DNA from: Doryteuthis pealeii
Lineage: Eukaryota; Mollusca; Cephalopoda; Myopsida; Loliginidae
NCBI GenBank assembly: GCA_023376005.1
Contig: CM042139.1
Coordinates: forward strand, 133,030,099-133,094,098
Reading direction: 5' to 3'
Length of the DNA: 64,000 bases
Under the pieces are notes generated by a model, which searched no databases, was not told the origin of the DNA, and saw nothing but the letters and a program-made list of their open reading frames with translations. Both the position numbers and the translations under genes were made by a program. The number at the start of each line of letters is the position of its first letter. The stretch's first letter is position 1. Shown one piece after another: positions 9,480 to 19,673 of the stretch.

Positions 9480-10953
9480 ATGACACAAAAATCAGAATAT
9501 GTAGAAATACAAGACCCTAATGACCTTCAATTTAGACCTATAGTAGCAGGACTAGCATGTCCCACTGACAGAATTAGCAAATTAATAGACATCCTACTAC
9601 AACCATTCCTAAAAAAGATTTTTTTTTTAAGTTACGTTAGAGATGACATTCAATTCCTAAACTACATACTACTAAGAGTAGACCTTGACACACTCATGGT
9701 AACACTCATGGTAACATTCGTTAGCAGGTTATGTAGCAATATCTCCCATGAATTAGGAAAAACAGCCATCTCGTTTTCGATTGAGAAATACCCAGAAATA
9801 TTATACTCTTGGTTCGTTAAAAAATGTATCATTGACGGTATAGAACTCATCCTAAACAACAACTCCTTTCAATTCAACAAGAACTACATACAAACACTAG
9901 GAACTGCTATGGGAAAGAAGATAGCGCCAACCTATGCCACCCTAACCCTAGCAGATTTAGAAGAACACCTATATGATTAAATAGAACAGGAATACGGTAA
10001 CAACATCAAAAGGTACTTTATAAAATCATGGAAAAGATATTTAGATGACTGTTTTATATTCTGGAGATGCTCATGGGGTGACATTAACAAAATACACAAA
10101 CTATTACAAAACCTACACCCAAAAATAAAATTCACTATAGAATACAACTTAAAGGAACTACCATTCTTAGATATCATGATTAAAAGTGTAAATGGCCAAA
10201 TTATCACAGGCATTTACCACAAACCCACAGACACACAACAATACCTACATTTCAAAAGACACCACCCTAAGAACTGCATAAAATCCATCCCTTATGCACT
10301 TGCGCGTAGGATATACACCATAGTCACAGATAAAAACCTCCAACAAATCCGTCTAAAAGAATGACATAAAACCCTCCTCCAGAGAGGCTACCCTACAACA
10401 CTAATTAACAAAGGATTTAAATTAGCGGAGAATATACCATTAGAACAATTAAGAACCCCTAAAAAACATAACAACGAACAACAACTAGCATATGTCTCAA
10501 CATATAACAAAAACAACCCGGAAATCTTCACAAATATATTACACCAACTCGAAAACAATGAAAAAATTAAAAAATATATTAAACACAACAAAAATAATTA
10601 AGAGCAAAAGACAGTCAAAAAATCTAAAACAAATATTAACTTCATCCGAATTTGGGATACAAACTACACAGGGTGTCTCAATTTGCGGAAATGTAGTTTA
10701 CATAATAGAATGCACTAACTGCAAGAAAATATACATTGGATGCACATCATCACTAAACAAAAGAATATAACTACACAAAAGCAACATTAGATTAGCTAAC
10801 AATAGAAACCTATACGTATCGAAACATATCCACGAATGTAATCAGGGAAAATTTAAAGTGATGCCGATATATCAAACTGATGACTATACTCTACTCCTAA
10901 TTAAAGAAAAACATTTCATAGATAAATACAAACCCGAATTAAATCGGACATAA
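9480..10953 (+). pseudogene. Penelope-like retroelement: reverse transcriptase + GIY-YIG
   Basis: PLEs copy their RNA with a telomerase-related reverse transcriptase and nick DNA with a C-terminal GIY-YIG nuclease. Domains in order: LQFRPIVAGLACPTDR (fingers), TLGTAMGKKIAPTYA (palm B), YLDDCFIFW (catalytic YLDD at about 10037-10063), LPFLDIMIKS, GIYHKPTDTQQYLHF and PYALARRI (thumb). The nuclease follows: VVYIIECTNC and KKIYIGCTSS (YIG), LHKSNIR, SKHIHEC, then KEKHFID with the expected catalytic Glu, ending KPELNRT at 10953. Breaks: in-frame stops at 9978-9980, at 10362-10364 (probably an old Trp), near 10600 and at 10768-10770, plus one frameshift around 10610-10660. The N-terminus before the fingers is missing. 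Not functional as it stands. Confidence 0.9.
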
Positions 10954-11050
10954 CCACACACACACAATAACATTATTCCATAAGCAAATATGATCTACTA
11001 AACAGAACCCACAACCTATACACAAAAACACACACATATATATATATATA

Positions 11051-11376
11051 GGAACACACTAAAACACACACATAAACACACCAGAACACACAACTAAACC
11101 GAACTTAACCAAACACACACATATATACATACATACACACAACAATAAAAACAACTTTACTACACAAACGTATAAACCACAAAATAAAATATGCAAATTA
11201 TATAATACAACATATATGTATGCGTGTAAGTATAGATATATATGTATGCATGTATAAGTATGTATGTGTACACACTATGTAATGTAAAAGACACACACCA
11301 ATCATATTTTAAATCCAATTCTTATGTATATATACATATAAACACCAAATACAACCATGTACATAGATACCCACAC

Positions 11377-11461
<85 letters not shown>

Positions 11462-11884
11462 AACACACTAAAACACACACATAAACACACCAGAACACAC
11501 AACTAAACCGAACTTAACCAAACACACACATATATACATACATACACACAACAATAAAAACAACTTTACTACACAAACATGTAAACCACAAAATAAAATA
11601 TGCAAATTATACGATGAAATATATGTGGATGTGTGCATGTGCATGTATACGCAAAAAAGACACACACACATAGGAACACACTAAGACATACACACAAACA
11701 CGCCAGAACACACAACTAAACTGAACTTAACCAAACACACACATACATAAATACATAAATACATACACACATACACACCAATAACAACAGCTTATACTAC
11801 ACAAACGTATAAACCGCAAAATAAAATATGCAAATTATATAATACAACATATATGTATGCGTGTAAATATACATACATATGTAT
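11051..11884 (+). repeat. Three tandem copies of a ~190 bp PLE-flanking tail
   Basis: Copies start with 'ggaacacactaa' at 11051, 11460 and 11673. Each contains 'aactaaaccgaacttaacc', 'taaaccacaaaataaaat' or close variants, and 'atatgcaaattata', and ends in 'tatgtatgcgtgta'-type sequence. The first interval also contains a CA/TA microsatellite (11381-11459). The position directly 3' of a PLE fits the partial tandem structure typical of these elements. Confidence 0.85.
11381..11459. repeat. (CA)n-(TA)n microsatellite
   Basis: CA run to about 11412, then TA to 11459. It separates tail copies 1 and 2. Confidence 0.97.
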
Positions 11885-12009
11885 GCGCCCAGAAATGCGT
11901 GGCGGGTGTGCTTATATTTGAAACTACCGCATGACTTTTTTGGAACATCAATTCGTTTTGAATTCAAATTATTTTCAGCTCCTCTCTCGATGAGTCCGGA
12001 GTAAAAACA

Positions 12010-12057
12010 AGCTCTGAAGATGATTTTTATAAATCGAAATATTGCTCAATATTAGCT
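12010..12057 (+). ncRNA. Hammerhead-ribozyme-like motif downstream of the PLE
   Basis: Stem I AGCU/AGCU (12010-12013 with 12054-12057), core box CUGAAGA (12014-12020), one extra U, stem II GAUUU-UUAU-AAAUC (12022-12035), GAA (12036-12038), stem III AUAUUG-CU-CAAUAU (12039-12052) closing with the required A15.1-U16.1 pair, and cleavage position AUU at 12051-12053. All conserved hammerhead positions are met except that one nucleotide is inserted between the CUGANGA box and stem II. It lies about 1.06 kb past the PLE stop codon on the same strand, where PLE pseudo-LTRs carry such ribozymes. Activity is uncertain because of the insertion. Confidence 0.55.
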
Positions 12058-12157
12058 ATGAATATGATATAAAATATTTTCACTTTAACAGCATATTGTG
12101 TGTTTTCATATCCTTTTACCTATACTTATACCGTCGGATTCTTTTCCTTTCTCTTAA

Positions 12158-12158
<1 letters not shown>

Positions 12159-12204
<46 letters not shown>

Positions 12205-12341
12205 CTAATAAACGTCGAACAACTATTTGTTTCGTAGTGCGTTCAACAAAATTTCTTCAGTTCTCCAGAAATCCACACATACGCACACATGTGCACATTC
12301 GCGCACTCGCGCGTGAGAGAAAAAGAGAGAGAGATAGAGAG

Positions 12342-12396
<55 letters not shown>
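12159..12396. repeat. (TA)n, (GA)n and (GT)n microsatellite cluster
   Basis: TA run 12159-12203, GA-rich 12313-12345, GT run 12343-12395. Between them, 12204-12300 carries sequence that on the minus strand contains CUGAAGA … GAAAC, considered and not called as a ribozyme. Confidence 0.95.
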
Positions 12397-12399
12397 ATC

Positions 12400-13104
12400 G
12401 ATCTTTGCTATTGCTAAAATAATCAATTTCATATTCACGAGACCGGAAAGAAAATATCTATTTTCGATTTATAATTTTTCTCGAGCATTTATTTTTTTAT
12501 TTATTTGTCCTTTTTTTTTTGTTATGTTTTTGTTTTTTGTTGTTTTTTTTAATCGTGTTTTTCCCCTAATCATTTACAACTTCGTTAATTCTTTGAGGGT
12601 TTTTTTTTTGTAATCTTTCAAGAAATATTATTAGTAAGATGTCTCTAATGTCAAACTTCCTTGTGAATTTTTCGCAGAAAAAATGTTGATTTTATTTTTA
12701 TGTGCGAAATACTTGATATTCTCGAACGGTTCGTTAATTTTGATTTTATATTTTACCTTCCTTCGTCTGATATTTTTCCTCAGCAAATGTTTTATGTTTT
12801 TTTTTTATGTAGTGAACGCTTTATCTGTTTGTTATTTCCACTTGTTTTTTTTAGTTTTCATTAAAATAGACCAAGATTTCTTTCTCTCTTCTCTCCTGCT
12901 GTATTGGCTGAGTTAATCATTTTCCATCATCTCCAGTGATCGATGTTCAGTCCAAGGGTAAGACCAGAAATTGGAATGCTGATTTTCATCGCAAACAAGC
13001 CAGCACAACTGACAATATCAGGTACTCTGTCCCTGGATGCACATCTTTAAGTGATATAATGCACATTATTATAGGTACGAACGTTATGGTTTGCGGTTTT
13101 GTTT
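12400..13104. other. T-rich intergenic sequence
   Basis: Very T-rich on the plus strand, so long hydrophobic pseudo-frames appear by composition alone. A short stretch near 12936-12957 is bordered by an acceptor-like 'catcatctccag' and a donor-like 'ggtaaga', but no exon can be supported. Confidence 0.4.
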
Positions 13105-13262
13105 TACGGTATATCAACCCTTTTAGTGTCATTTAATGCTGAATAAAATCATTTTAATATTCGGATTCTTACGGTAAACTCTGTTACTTAAATGGTCACC
13201 CATCTAACTACTGAACAGACCCATCACCATCACAAGTTAGGGAATCACGTTTATTTTACGTT
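13105..13262 (-). mobile_element. 5S-rRNA-derived SINE, degraded
   Basis: Minus-strand copy of the family best seen at 33827-34003: 'aaatggtcacccatctaac' is the reverse of the 5S internal block 'gtacttaaatgggtga(c/t)', and 'tatatcaacccttttagtg' is the reversed tail. Confidence 0.6.
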
Positions 13263-14119
13263 TGTCTTTACATTTTTGTGTAATGGCAATGAAAGGGTAC
13301 TCCTCACTTTCACATTTCCAGAAGTGGAACCTCACCATCTGAAGCAATCTTTCTTTTTTTTTGGGGGGGGGTATTACCCATGTGTATGTGATACAGTCTG
13401 CGTATTCTAATTCCTACCAACATGGTTCTCTTCTGTTCCTGGGTGCATATATCAATGTGTGATAATACATATTCGTGTAGGTGCTGGCATGTGTATATGA
13501 ATATGTATGCGTATATGTATACCATATATGTATGTATATACTAACATATATGTATGAATTTGTGGGCGCATATGTAGCATATATGTATTAGGCTAGGTCG
13601 ACTTTTAAAACACAACTAACTCTACTCGGATAAACTTGCTAATTAACATAAAGAATAACTGTACAAATATTTTTCTCTAAACGTTTACCAATTGTTTCGC
13701 TAATGCATTTAAATAGTATCAAATTCGAATATTCTGAATTTCACCCAGTGTTAACCGAAACCATAGGTAGGTCAGATTAAACCCGGGTTTTGAAGAAAAA
13801 ATGTAAAAAATAAGCTTGTAGAGATTTCACGAGGGAAAGTCAACCCTATATATGCTGCAAGGAAAATCGGGTCCTTAAATCAAGCTGATGATTGTCGTTA
13901 GCCTCCAGATCAATGTGTTTATGGACTTGGGGCATTTACCCTAAATACATATTTTCAAAACTGCATAGCCTATTTCTTTCATTTCGCCTTCAAGCTTAGA
14001 TTATATTTATGTCTTTACTGATGGATAAATAGGTAGGAACATATAGATCATTACTTTTTTCGGTTAGGTCGAGAACTTTTTAGAACACTTTCATATAGAT
14101 AGCTCACTTTATTGTTATT
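13263..14119. other. Intergenic sequence, nothing recognised
   Basis: Contains a TATG-rich patch (13480-13600). No coding or repeat family assignment. Confidence 0.4.
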
Positions 14120-14250
14120 ATTTAAAACATAGCTTAGGGTTATACTTTTCTGAAGGGTATTAGAACGAAATAACTCGACTACAGTTCAGACTCGCTTACT
14201 ACGATGTCACAGTCCAACACGTTAGTCACTATGCCACGGAGACTCTATTC
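14120..14250 (-). mobile_element. SINE-like repeat, family V, fragment
   Basis: Shares 'gaagggtattag', 'cagttcagactcgcttacta' and 'atgccacggagactc' with the family V copy at 5018-5215. Confidence 0.5.
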
Positions 14251-14252
14251 GA

Positions 14253-14294
<42 letters not shown>

Positions 14295-14351
14295 TGCTTA
14301 ATTGTGAGATGGATAAAAAGATAGATAGCTGACCCTATGTATGTATGTATG

Positions 14352-14442
<91 letters not shown>
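14253..14442. repeat. (GATA)n, (GTAT)n, (TA)n, (GA)n compound microsatellite
   Basis: GATA repeats 14253-14294, GTAT 14337-14357, TA to 14399, then GA to 14442. Confidence 0.97.
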
Positions 14443-14445
<3 letters not shown>

Positions 14446-14529
14446 AATCCTTTAATCATGAGATAGCTAGATAGCTAGATCTTTAGATGTGAACATTATT
14501 TCTTATAATCTGTATTTATAAATCTGAGG

Positions 14530-14740
14530 TAGATTGAGAATTACTAAACTAGTCTGGGATATTATTTGCTAGAGTAGTGAGTTCGATACTCAGTGGATGC
14601 CTCTTTGTTGTGATATTGAGCAAGCTATAAATTACGCGTAGTAAATAGACCCCCTCGCAATATTTGGCAACTGCTCTCGTAGATTATTCCTACTATCCTT
14701 ACGGTCTTGTGCAAAACTAAGTTTAGTAAATACTTCTATC
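14530..14740 (+). mobile_element. tRNA-SINE family II-like, degraded
   Basis: 'gtagtgagttcgatactcag' resembles the B-box block of family II. Two partial tails ending 'gtaaata' follow at 14640 and 14735, suggesting a degenerate dimer. Confidence 0.4.
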
Positions 14741-14836
14741 TATAGATACGTTTTCTGATCATTCAACCTCAACTAATTTTACACTAAGAATAAGCTTGTA
14801 TTTGTATTGTGTTTTGATCTGAACAGTACATACACG

Positions 14837-14869
14837 CAAAGAAAGAAAGAAAGAAGAAAGAAAGAAAGA
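14837..14869. repeat. (GAAA)n microsatellite
   Basis: Repeated gaaa/gaaag units. Confidence 0.95.
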
Positions 14870-14984
14870 ACCTTACTGGTAGTACAGTAAGCGTATAATC
14901 GGTGATTCGAGTCTAAATTTCGCATAACTTTGTATTCAAATAATTCTTTGAATTATTATATAATTATTATCATAAGTGTTTTAA

Positions 14985-15240
14985 CCAGTGCATTGGCGAC
15001 CTATTTCGGGTGTCATATGCCATTCTGTGGGAAAATATATTGTTCTGCTTCTGTAGACTACCCTTTCATTGCTATTAGTCTCAGGTCCACTCTAACCCAG
15101 TGATAGTACCTGTTTTGTTCTATCTATGGATCAAATAGATATTTTTGCAAATTATTAGTATTAAATAGGAATGCTTGATACCATATAACTGTATACAAAT
15201 TGCTTGTATTAAGAATTGTTACTTGAAGCTATAATAGCTT
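14985..15240 (+). mobile_element. Interspersed repeat, family VI (3' part)
   Basis: Shares 'aggtccactctaacccagtg', 'agtacctg' and 'tctatggatcaaatagat' with the copies at 63545-63770, 25926-26115 and 31830-32285. Followed by its AT-rich trailer ('gcaaattattagtatta'). Confidence 0.55.
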
Positions 15241-15429
15241 ACTAAGGATTATTAGTTACTTGAAACCATAAAAATGTGTGCAAATCAATGAATATTATTA
15301 AAATGTATGCAAATTTGAAGGAATAGAAATTAGATAGGAATAATTGATACTATATAGCCTAATTATTTATATCAAGAAAGGCATGGACTTCCATTGACAG
15401 ATTATTGATTATATGGAAATATGATGTCT

Positions 15430-15865
15430 CTGGTAAGATATAGCGGGAAGTCTACCAAGCTGTTAGCGTGTCATTACTACTGTATGGCTTCACTAATTGG
15501 ACTCTAACAAACCGCTTGGAGAAAAAAAAGCTAAATGAGAACTACACAAGGAAGTGGTGTGCTGCCATGGACAAAACCTGGCACAGCACTCAACACAAAA
15601 GTAGCTTTATGACCATTTACATCCTACCACACAAACCATCAAAGTAAGGTGAACAAGACATGCTGGATACTGCTGGAGAAGTAAGGATGAACTCATGAGT
15701 GATCATTTCCTGTGGACACCTACAGATAGACACCAAAAGCTTACATTCATCAGCTCTGTCCAGACACTGGATGCTGTGATGAAAATTTGCAATGACAAAT
15801 AGGGACGGATCGCGAGAGAGGGGTCGTAGGGATATATGCTGTCAGCACGACATGATTTAAGTTTA
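15430..15865 (+). pseudogene. LINE (RTE-like) C-terminal fragment
   Basis: The first frame reads EVYQAVSVSLLLYGFTNWTL, then TNRLEKKKLNENYTRKWCAAM and HKSSFMTIYILPHKPSK, the connection region downstream of the reverse transcriptase in a LINE family common in molluscs. Other frames continue CWRSKDELMSD-like sequence and then YIHQLCPDTGCCDEN, the family's C-terminus, also seen at 24726, 57700 and 59005. Frameshifts and stops are frequent. The reverse transcriptase itself is absent (5' truncation). Confidence 0.72.
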
Positions 15866-16424
15866 ATGGGGAAAGGATTAATGTTGAAGAAAAAGAATAT
15901 GCAATGAATTTGTACATGCTAATATATTTTAAGTTACATTAAAGACTACAAGGGGCTACTCGGCGTCGCCTTGGTAGAGGGTGTGATATCACAATTAACA
16001 ATATAGTAAGAAATGATTTCTATGATACAGGGTGTTTCATAAGATTATTTTAAGTTATGAAAAATAACTAATTAAAAATTTCACGATTAAAAATATTGAA
16101 AAAGATTACTTATATGGTCGCTGAATATCTGATATCTTTTATTGTATTTATATTTAGTGTTTTTAAACATTACTAAATTTTAGTTCGAGATATTGATTTG
16201 TCTTACATTGTCAATTACTGTTAACATAGTTATATAGAATTAAATGCTATTACTATGTAAATTCTAATTCTTAAACGTATTCGCGAATATATTTCAAATT
16301 ACGTAATGTTTACACAAAAGCTAATTTCGGGGATAGTGAATGTGTATATATATTTATTTTGTTTAGTTTTAACCAGACATACATACATATACACAAACAA
16401 CTGCACTTTATATATGTATATATA
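15866..16424. other. AT-rich intergenic sequence
   Basis: No feature recognised apart from a short 'aggggctactcggcgtcgcc' patch at about 15950. Confidence 0.4.
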
Positions 16425-16706
16425 TTTACCAACCCCTCCGCACGAGCAGGATGTGACATAAGGTCAATTTCTCAAGCGGAGTTCAACTAGTTTGAATTCA
16501 GAGTTTTCCTTCTCCTAGACCGGTTGCCTAACCAAGGTTAAAGAGCCCAGTCTGTCCTACTATTTATCCATAGCTGGGGAGAGAGTAGGATTCATACCTT
16601 TCCTACGAGTATTAGCGCTAAGTGAAATGCAATTACCACATCCAGGATTTGAACTCGAGGCGACGAGTCCATTTCCCATGACTCTAACCATTACACACGC
16701 GCTCTT
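16425..16706 (-). mobile_element. tRNA-derived SINE, family I, near full length
   Basis: On the minus strand: 'gtgtgtaatggttagagtca' (A-box), 'cctcgagttcaaatcctgg' (B-box), the body with 'ctccccagctatgg' and 'ggttaggcaaccgg', and a tail with 'gaccttatgtcacatcctgc' ending 'ggggttggtaaatata'. This is the clearest family I copy. Confidence 0.8.
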
Positions 16707-16734
16707 TATATATGTATAGACAATCAAAGAGGAT

Positions 16735-16935
16735 GTAACTCAACGTCGCAACTATAGGCCATTCACCGAAGATTGAACTTTCTTTTCATCAGTAATGGAT
16801 CAGTTAGACTAGTTTTCTAGCCATTACACTACGATGGTACGCATATTTTCCCAACCCGTTCGCCGTGAGTAGGTTGTGACACAAGGTTACAAGTATTGGG
16901 CATCCAGGAAGGATCGAACTAGGTTTTCATAGATA
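16735..16935 (-). mobile_element. tRNA-SINE family II, two head-to-tail monomers
   Basis: Each monomer has reversed 'ccattacactacgatggtac'- and 'cccaacccgttcgcc'-type blocks, with B-box-like 'gatcgaactaggtt' near 16913. The second monomer is incomplete. Confidence 0.6.
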
Positions 16936-17141
16936 AAGATAACTGAGAAAAGTTCCCAAGAAAAATTTATAGAAGCCTCTACAACAGAGCATGTATACTA
17001 TCCAGACAAATTATGAATGCACGGTGTGCACACTCATGAGACTGTAAGCTGAGAAAAGTGGTCAATCAATCGGAATTATGTAGTGGTGTAGAGTCACGTT
17101 TTAAGATGCAAGTACTTGTGACCATGACATTGACACGTGGT

Positions 17142-17142
<1 letters not shown>

Positions 17143-17184
<42 letters not shown>
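17143..17184. repeat. (TA)n microsatellite
   Basis: TA run about 90 bp beyond the 3' side of the minus-strand hammerhead-like motif. Confidence 0.97.
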
Positions 17185-17186
<2 letters not shown>

Positions 17187-17276
17187 GATAGGAGTGTTGG
17201 AGTAAAATCTGACAGTATGAGGTAAGGTAAAAGGAAAAGTGGACAAAAATATTGACTCAAACAAGTAGAAGTAGGA

Positions 17277-17320
17277 GATAAATATTTCGTTCCGCTTTAC
17301 GCGAGGAACTTCATCAGTCT
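17277..17320 (-). ncRNA. Hammerhead-ribozyme-like motif of a minus-strand PLE
   Basis: Minus strand: core CUGAUGA (17317-17311), one extra A (17310), stem II GUUCC/GGAAC (17309-17305 with 17293-17289) with an 11 nt loop, GAA (17288-17286), a short stem III AUA-UU-UAU (17285-17278) and AUC cleavage triplet with C at 17277. Stem I is weak (two clear pairs). It lies about 450 bp downstream of a GIY-YIG C-terminus on the same strand. Probably a decayed or poorly active ribozyme. Confidence 0.42.
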
Positions 17321-17767
17321 AAATTTATTCAAAACAAGGTACGTATATTTGTATTTATAAAAGAGAAAGTGAGTTGGTGATGAAATTCAGGGGAAGGGAA
17401 GGTTAGTGAAGACTTGGTTGATCAGAGGATATCTATCGTGTAAAGTGGAGGGGGAGAGATGAGGATGTAGTTGTACGGGGAGATAAGATCAGGAGGTTGC
17501 TAGGTGCTTGTTAGGAAAGGGGGGTGGTAGGGAGAAGTGGGTCAAAAGTCTTGGTTGGCCAGGAGAGAGTTTATTGCATGGAGATGATAATGGAAAAAAA
17601 TGTAGAGTTGAGGATGGTGGCATTAAGTTAGGCCGACAGTTTTATGGTAGGTGTGGATAGGAATTTTGATTCTTGAGTGGAGGGAGAAGAGACTAGATGA
17701 AATGGGGTAGGGTAGTCAATATTTATGTAGTTGGCTGGGGAATTTTTTCTTTTTTTTAAATTATGGT
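17321..17767 (-). other. Presumed PLE 3' untranslated region
   Basis: A purine/G-rich plus strand (pyrimidine-rich on minus) with no open frame, lying between a PLE C-terminus and the hammerhead-like motif. Assigned by position only. Confidence 0.35.
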
Positions 17768-17998
17768 ACTGCATTTTTTAACCGTATTCTTGATGGATCT
17801 TAATTTTATTTTTGCGAATTATAGTTTTTGCGATTGATATATCGAGATTAAAAAATCTCGGTCTTATTTTGATCATATAAGTGTGAGGTATTGTTGCTGG
17901 TTCGCATATACGTCTTAGGTTTTTCTTATGTATTGGTTTGATGAGTCTGGCGTTGACGAAATTGAATGTGAGATTTTTCTCTGCAATGTGTGTGAATA

Positions 17999-17999
<1 letters not shown>
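17768..17999 (-). pseudogene. PLE GIY-YIG C-terminal fragment
   Basis: The minus strand reads HIAEKNLTFNFVNARLI, KPIHKKNLRRICEPATIPH and YMIKIRPRFFNLDISIAKT, then KIHQEYG and a stop. The '(S/T)HIAE…F…LI…N.R.IREAxxI…' order is the C-terminal third of the GIY-YIG module in PLEs, where the Glu of IREA-type sequence is catalytic (here ICEP). The YIG core is lost at the TA satellite (18001-18050). Same strand as the hammerhead-like motif downstream. Confidence 0.62.

Positions 18000-18000
<1 letters not shown>

Positions 18001-18050
<50 letters not shown>
18001..18050. repeat. (TA)n microsatellite
   Basis: Uninterrupted TA run cutting the PLE fragment. Confidence 0.97.
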
Positions 18051-18053
<3 letters not shown>

Positions 18054-18355
18054 AAAAGACACGTTTGGAGTGTATTGATATGTCTGCACTTTGATATCAA
18101 CTCGATAGAATTTGTTTTAAGCATGTTCGAGGATGTATTGTATTCCTCCAGCCACAAGCTGCGGTTATGTTACCTCCGTTGTAAGGTTGTGCTTTTTTCA
18201 CAATATCTGATTTTATTTGGGGATATTTTCTCACTTCTGCTTTTATTAACTATACATGTTTTGACAATGTTGTACTGTTAGCATACTTTCGGCAATCAAA
18301 GCTGAGTTCATCGTTATAATATCTATTTTCCAGCTCGGTCTCATTTTTCAAACTC

Positions 18356-18424
<69 letters not shown>
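18356..18424. repeat. (TA)n-(GA)n microsatellite
   Basis: TA run 18356-18398, then GA to 18424. Confidence 0.97.
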
Positions 18425-18430
<6 letters not shown>

Positions 18431-18621
18431 GGGGAAACTCAACAGAAAAAAAGAAGAAAATTTAAACTAGTCACAATTTTGATAGTTGGAAAAAGAAAAA
18501 AAAACGAATGAATGGAGATGATAAATATTGGAAAGTACTCAATACGTATAGCAAGTTTAGGGAACCGAATCAGTGAAAAAAATTAACTGCCCAGGTTTCA
18601 CTGAAAGAACATCAGGATGAT

Positions 18622-18626
<5 letters not shown>

Positions 18627-18665
<39 letters not shown>
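18627..18665. repeat. (TA)n tract flanking the foldback element
   Basis: TA run 34 bp before the left arm of the foldback element. A matching tract lies on its other side. Confidence 0.95.
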
Positions 18666-18667
<2 letters not shown>

Positions 18668-18698
18668 GAGTAAATATGGAAAATAAATACGACAATAT

Positions 18699-19256
18699 TA
18701 AGAAATTTGAAAAAACAAATGTTCCGAAAATAGGATGAATTTAATTATCGATGTTTAAACATTTCGGTTTCTTTAAACCTTCATCAGGATGTATCTTGGG
18801 GTGAAGAAAATGATGGATCTTTTATAGATGACAGGAGATGAAAATGTTTATAAAATCTTTTTTGTTGTGTAACTGTATTTGATCAGCGTTATAATTTTGG
18901 AAAGACAAGCCGCGATCCACGCACGCGAAGATATCATGACGCGTGACGCAACTCAAAGAAATGCATTCAACAAAAGTCAAGAAGAAGTATTAATGGACTT
19001 ATTTTATGAGAACAAAGGGAACAAAGTGGGAATGATAACTAAATAATTAAATGAAGTCTGGTAGTTTGTAGTTATTTAAGACTATTTTAGCTAGAAACGG
19101 GGATATATTAAAAAATCCATGTCGATTGTTAAGAGAGGGTAAAAGCGAAATTGCACAGGCTTCAAAAATCTGTCGTAGTCTTTTGTTGTGAAATGTTTAA
19201 ACATCGATAATTAAATTCATCCTATTTTCGGAACATTTGTTTTTTCAAATTTCTTA
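18699..19256. mobile_element. 558 bp foldback element with perfect 67 bp inverted ends
   Basis: Left arm 18699-18765 and right arm 19190-19256 are exact reverse complements over 67 bp (start taagaaatttg, inner end aaacatttc). The left end carries a hammerhead-like motif that extends into the interior; the right arm keeps only the GAA-stem III-cleavage half. TA tracts lie on both sides. The interior (~425 bp) has no open frame. I interpret it as a PLE-derived, non-autonomous element or inverted PLE termini. Confidence 0.85.
18747..18790 (-). ncRNA. Hammerhead-ribozyme-like motif in the foldback element
   Basis: Minus strand: stem I AUC (18790-18788) with GAU (18749-18747), core CUGAUGA (18787-18781), one extra A (18780), stem II GGUUU-AAAG-AAACC (18779-18766), GAA (18765-18763), stem III AUGUUU/AAACAU (18762-18751, self-complementary with essentially no loop) and AUC cleavage triplet with C at 18750. 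The very short stem III is typical of PLE and retrozyme hammerheads, which are thought to act as dimers. The extra A beside stem II is a departure from the consensus. Confidence 0.55.

Positions 19257-19316
<60 letters not shown>
19257..19316. repeat. (TA)n tract flanking the foldback element
   Basis: TA run starting directly at the right arm. Confidence 0.95.
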
Positions 19317-19317
<1 letters not shown>

Positions 19318-19623
19318 AAGCGTGTTGGTAGATCCTTGCGGAGAGAAAAAACCCGGCAGAGAGTTTGATTGTAAAAATATACTACCAAACATCAACCAGG
19401 AAGAAAAAAATTTTTGAAAAAAAGAAAAGACCAAGATATTCGTACCAACAAAAAATAATCTATTGGTATAGTATTTGGCCAAAAGAAAAAACAATTTATA
19501 TGTATATATATGTATATAAGATATATATATATATTCATATAATCGCTAGGAGAAGCTAATTTGTAAAAAGTGCTCGATACCTAAGTAGAGCCAAGTAATA
19601 AAGATAATCTACTGAGTCAGACG

Positions 19624-19660
19624 AACCTACTTTTAGTTTCGCATGAAGCTCTTCAGGGCT
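19624..19660 (-). ncRNA. Hammerhead ribozyme motif, left arm of palindrome
   Basis: Minus strand: stem I AGCC with GGUU (one G-U pair), core CUGAAGA, short stem II GC-UUCAU-GC, GAA, stem III ACU-AAA-AGU, cleavage triplet GUA. Spacing equals the right-arm copy; it differs by a few substitutions, so the arms have begun to diverge or were copied from related elements. Confidence 0.68.
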
Positions 19661-19673
19661 AAAATCTGATTTT

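Noticed and set aside
12204..12275. Minus-strand CUGAAGA … GAAAC segment with a possible ACAA/UUGU stem
   Set aside because: No consistent stem II or stem I could be paired; kept out of the ribozyme list.
12936..12957. Micro-exon between 'catcatctccag' and 'ggtaaga'
   Set aside because: Acceptor and donor matches are common in T-rich DNA; no flanking exons or protein family support it.
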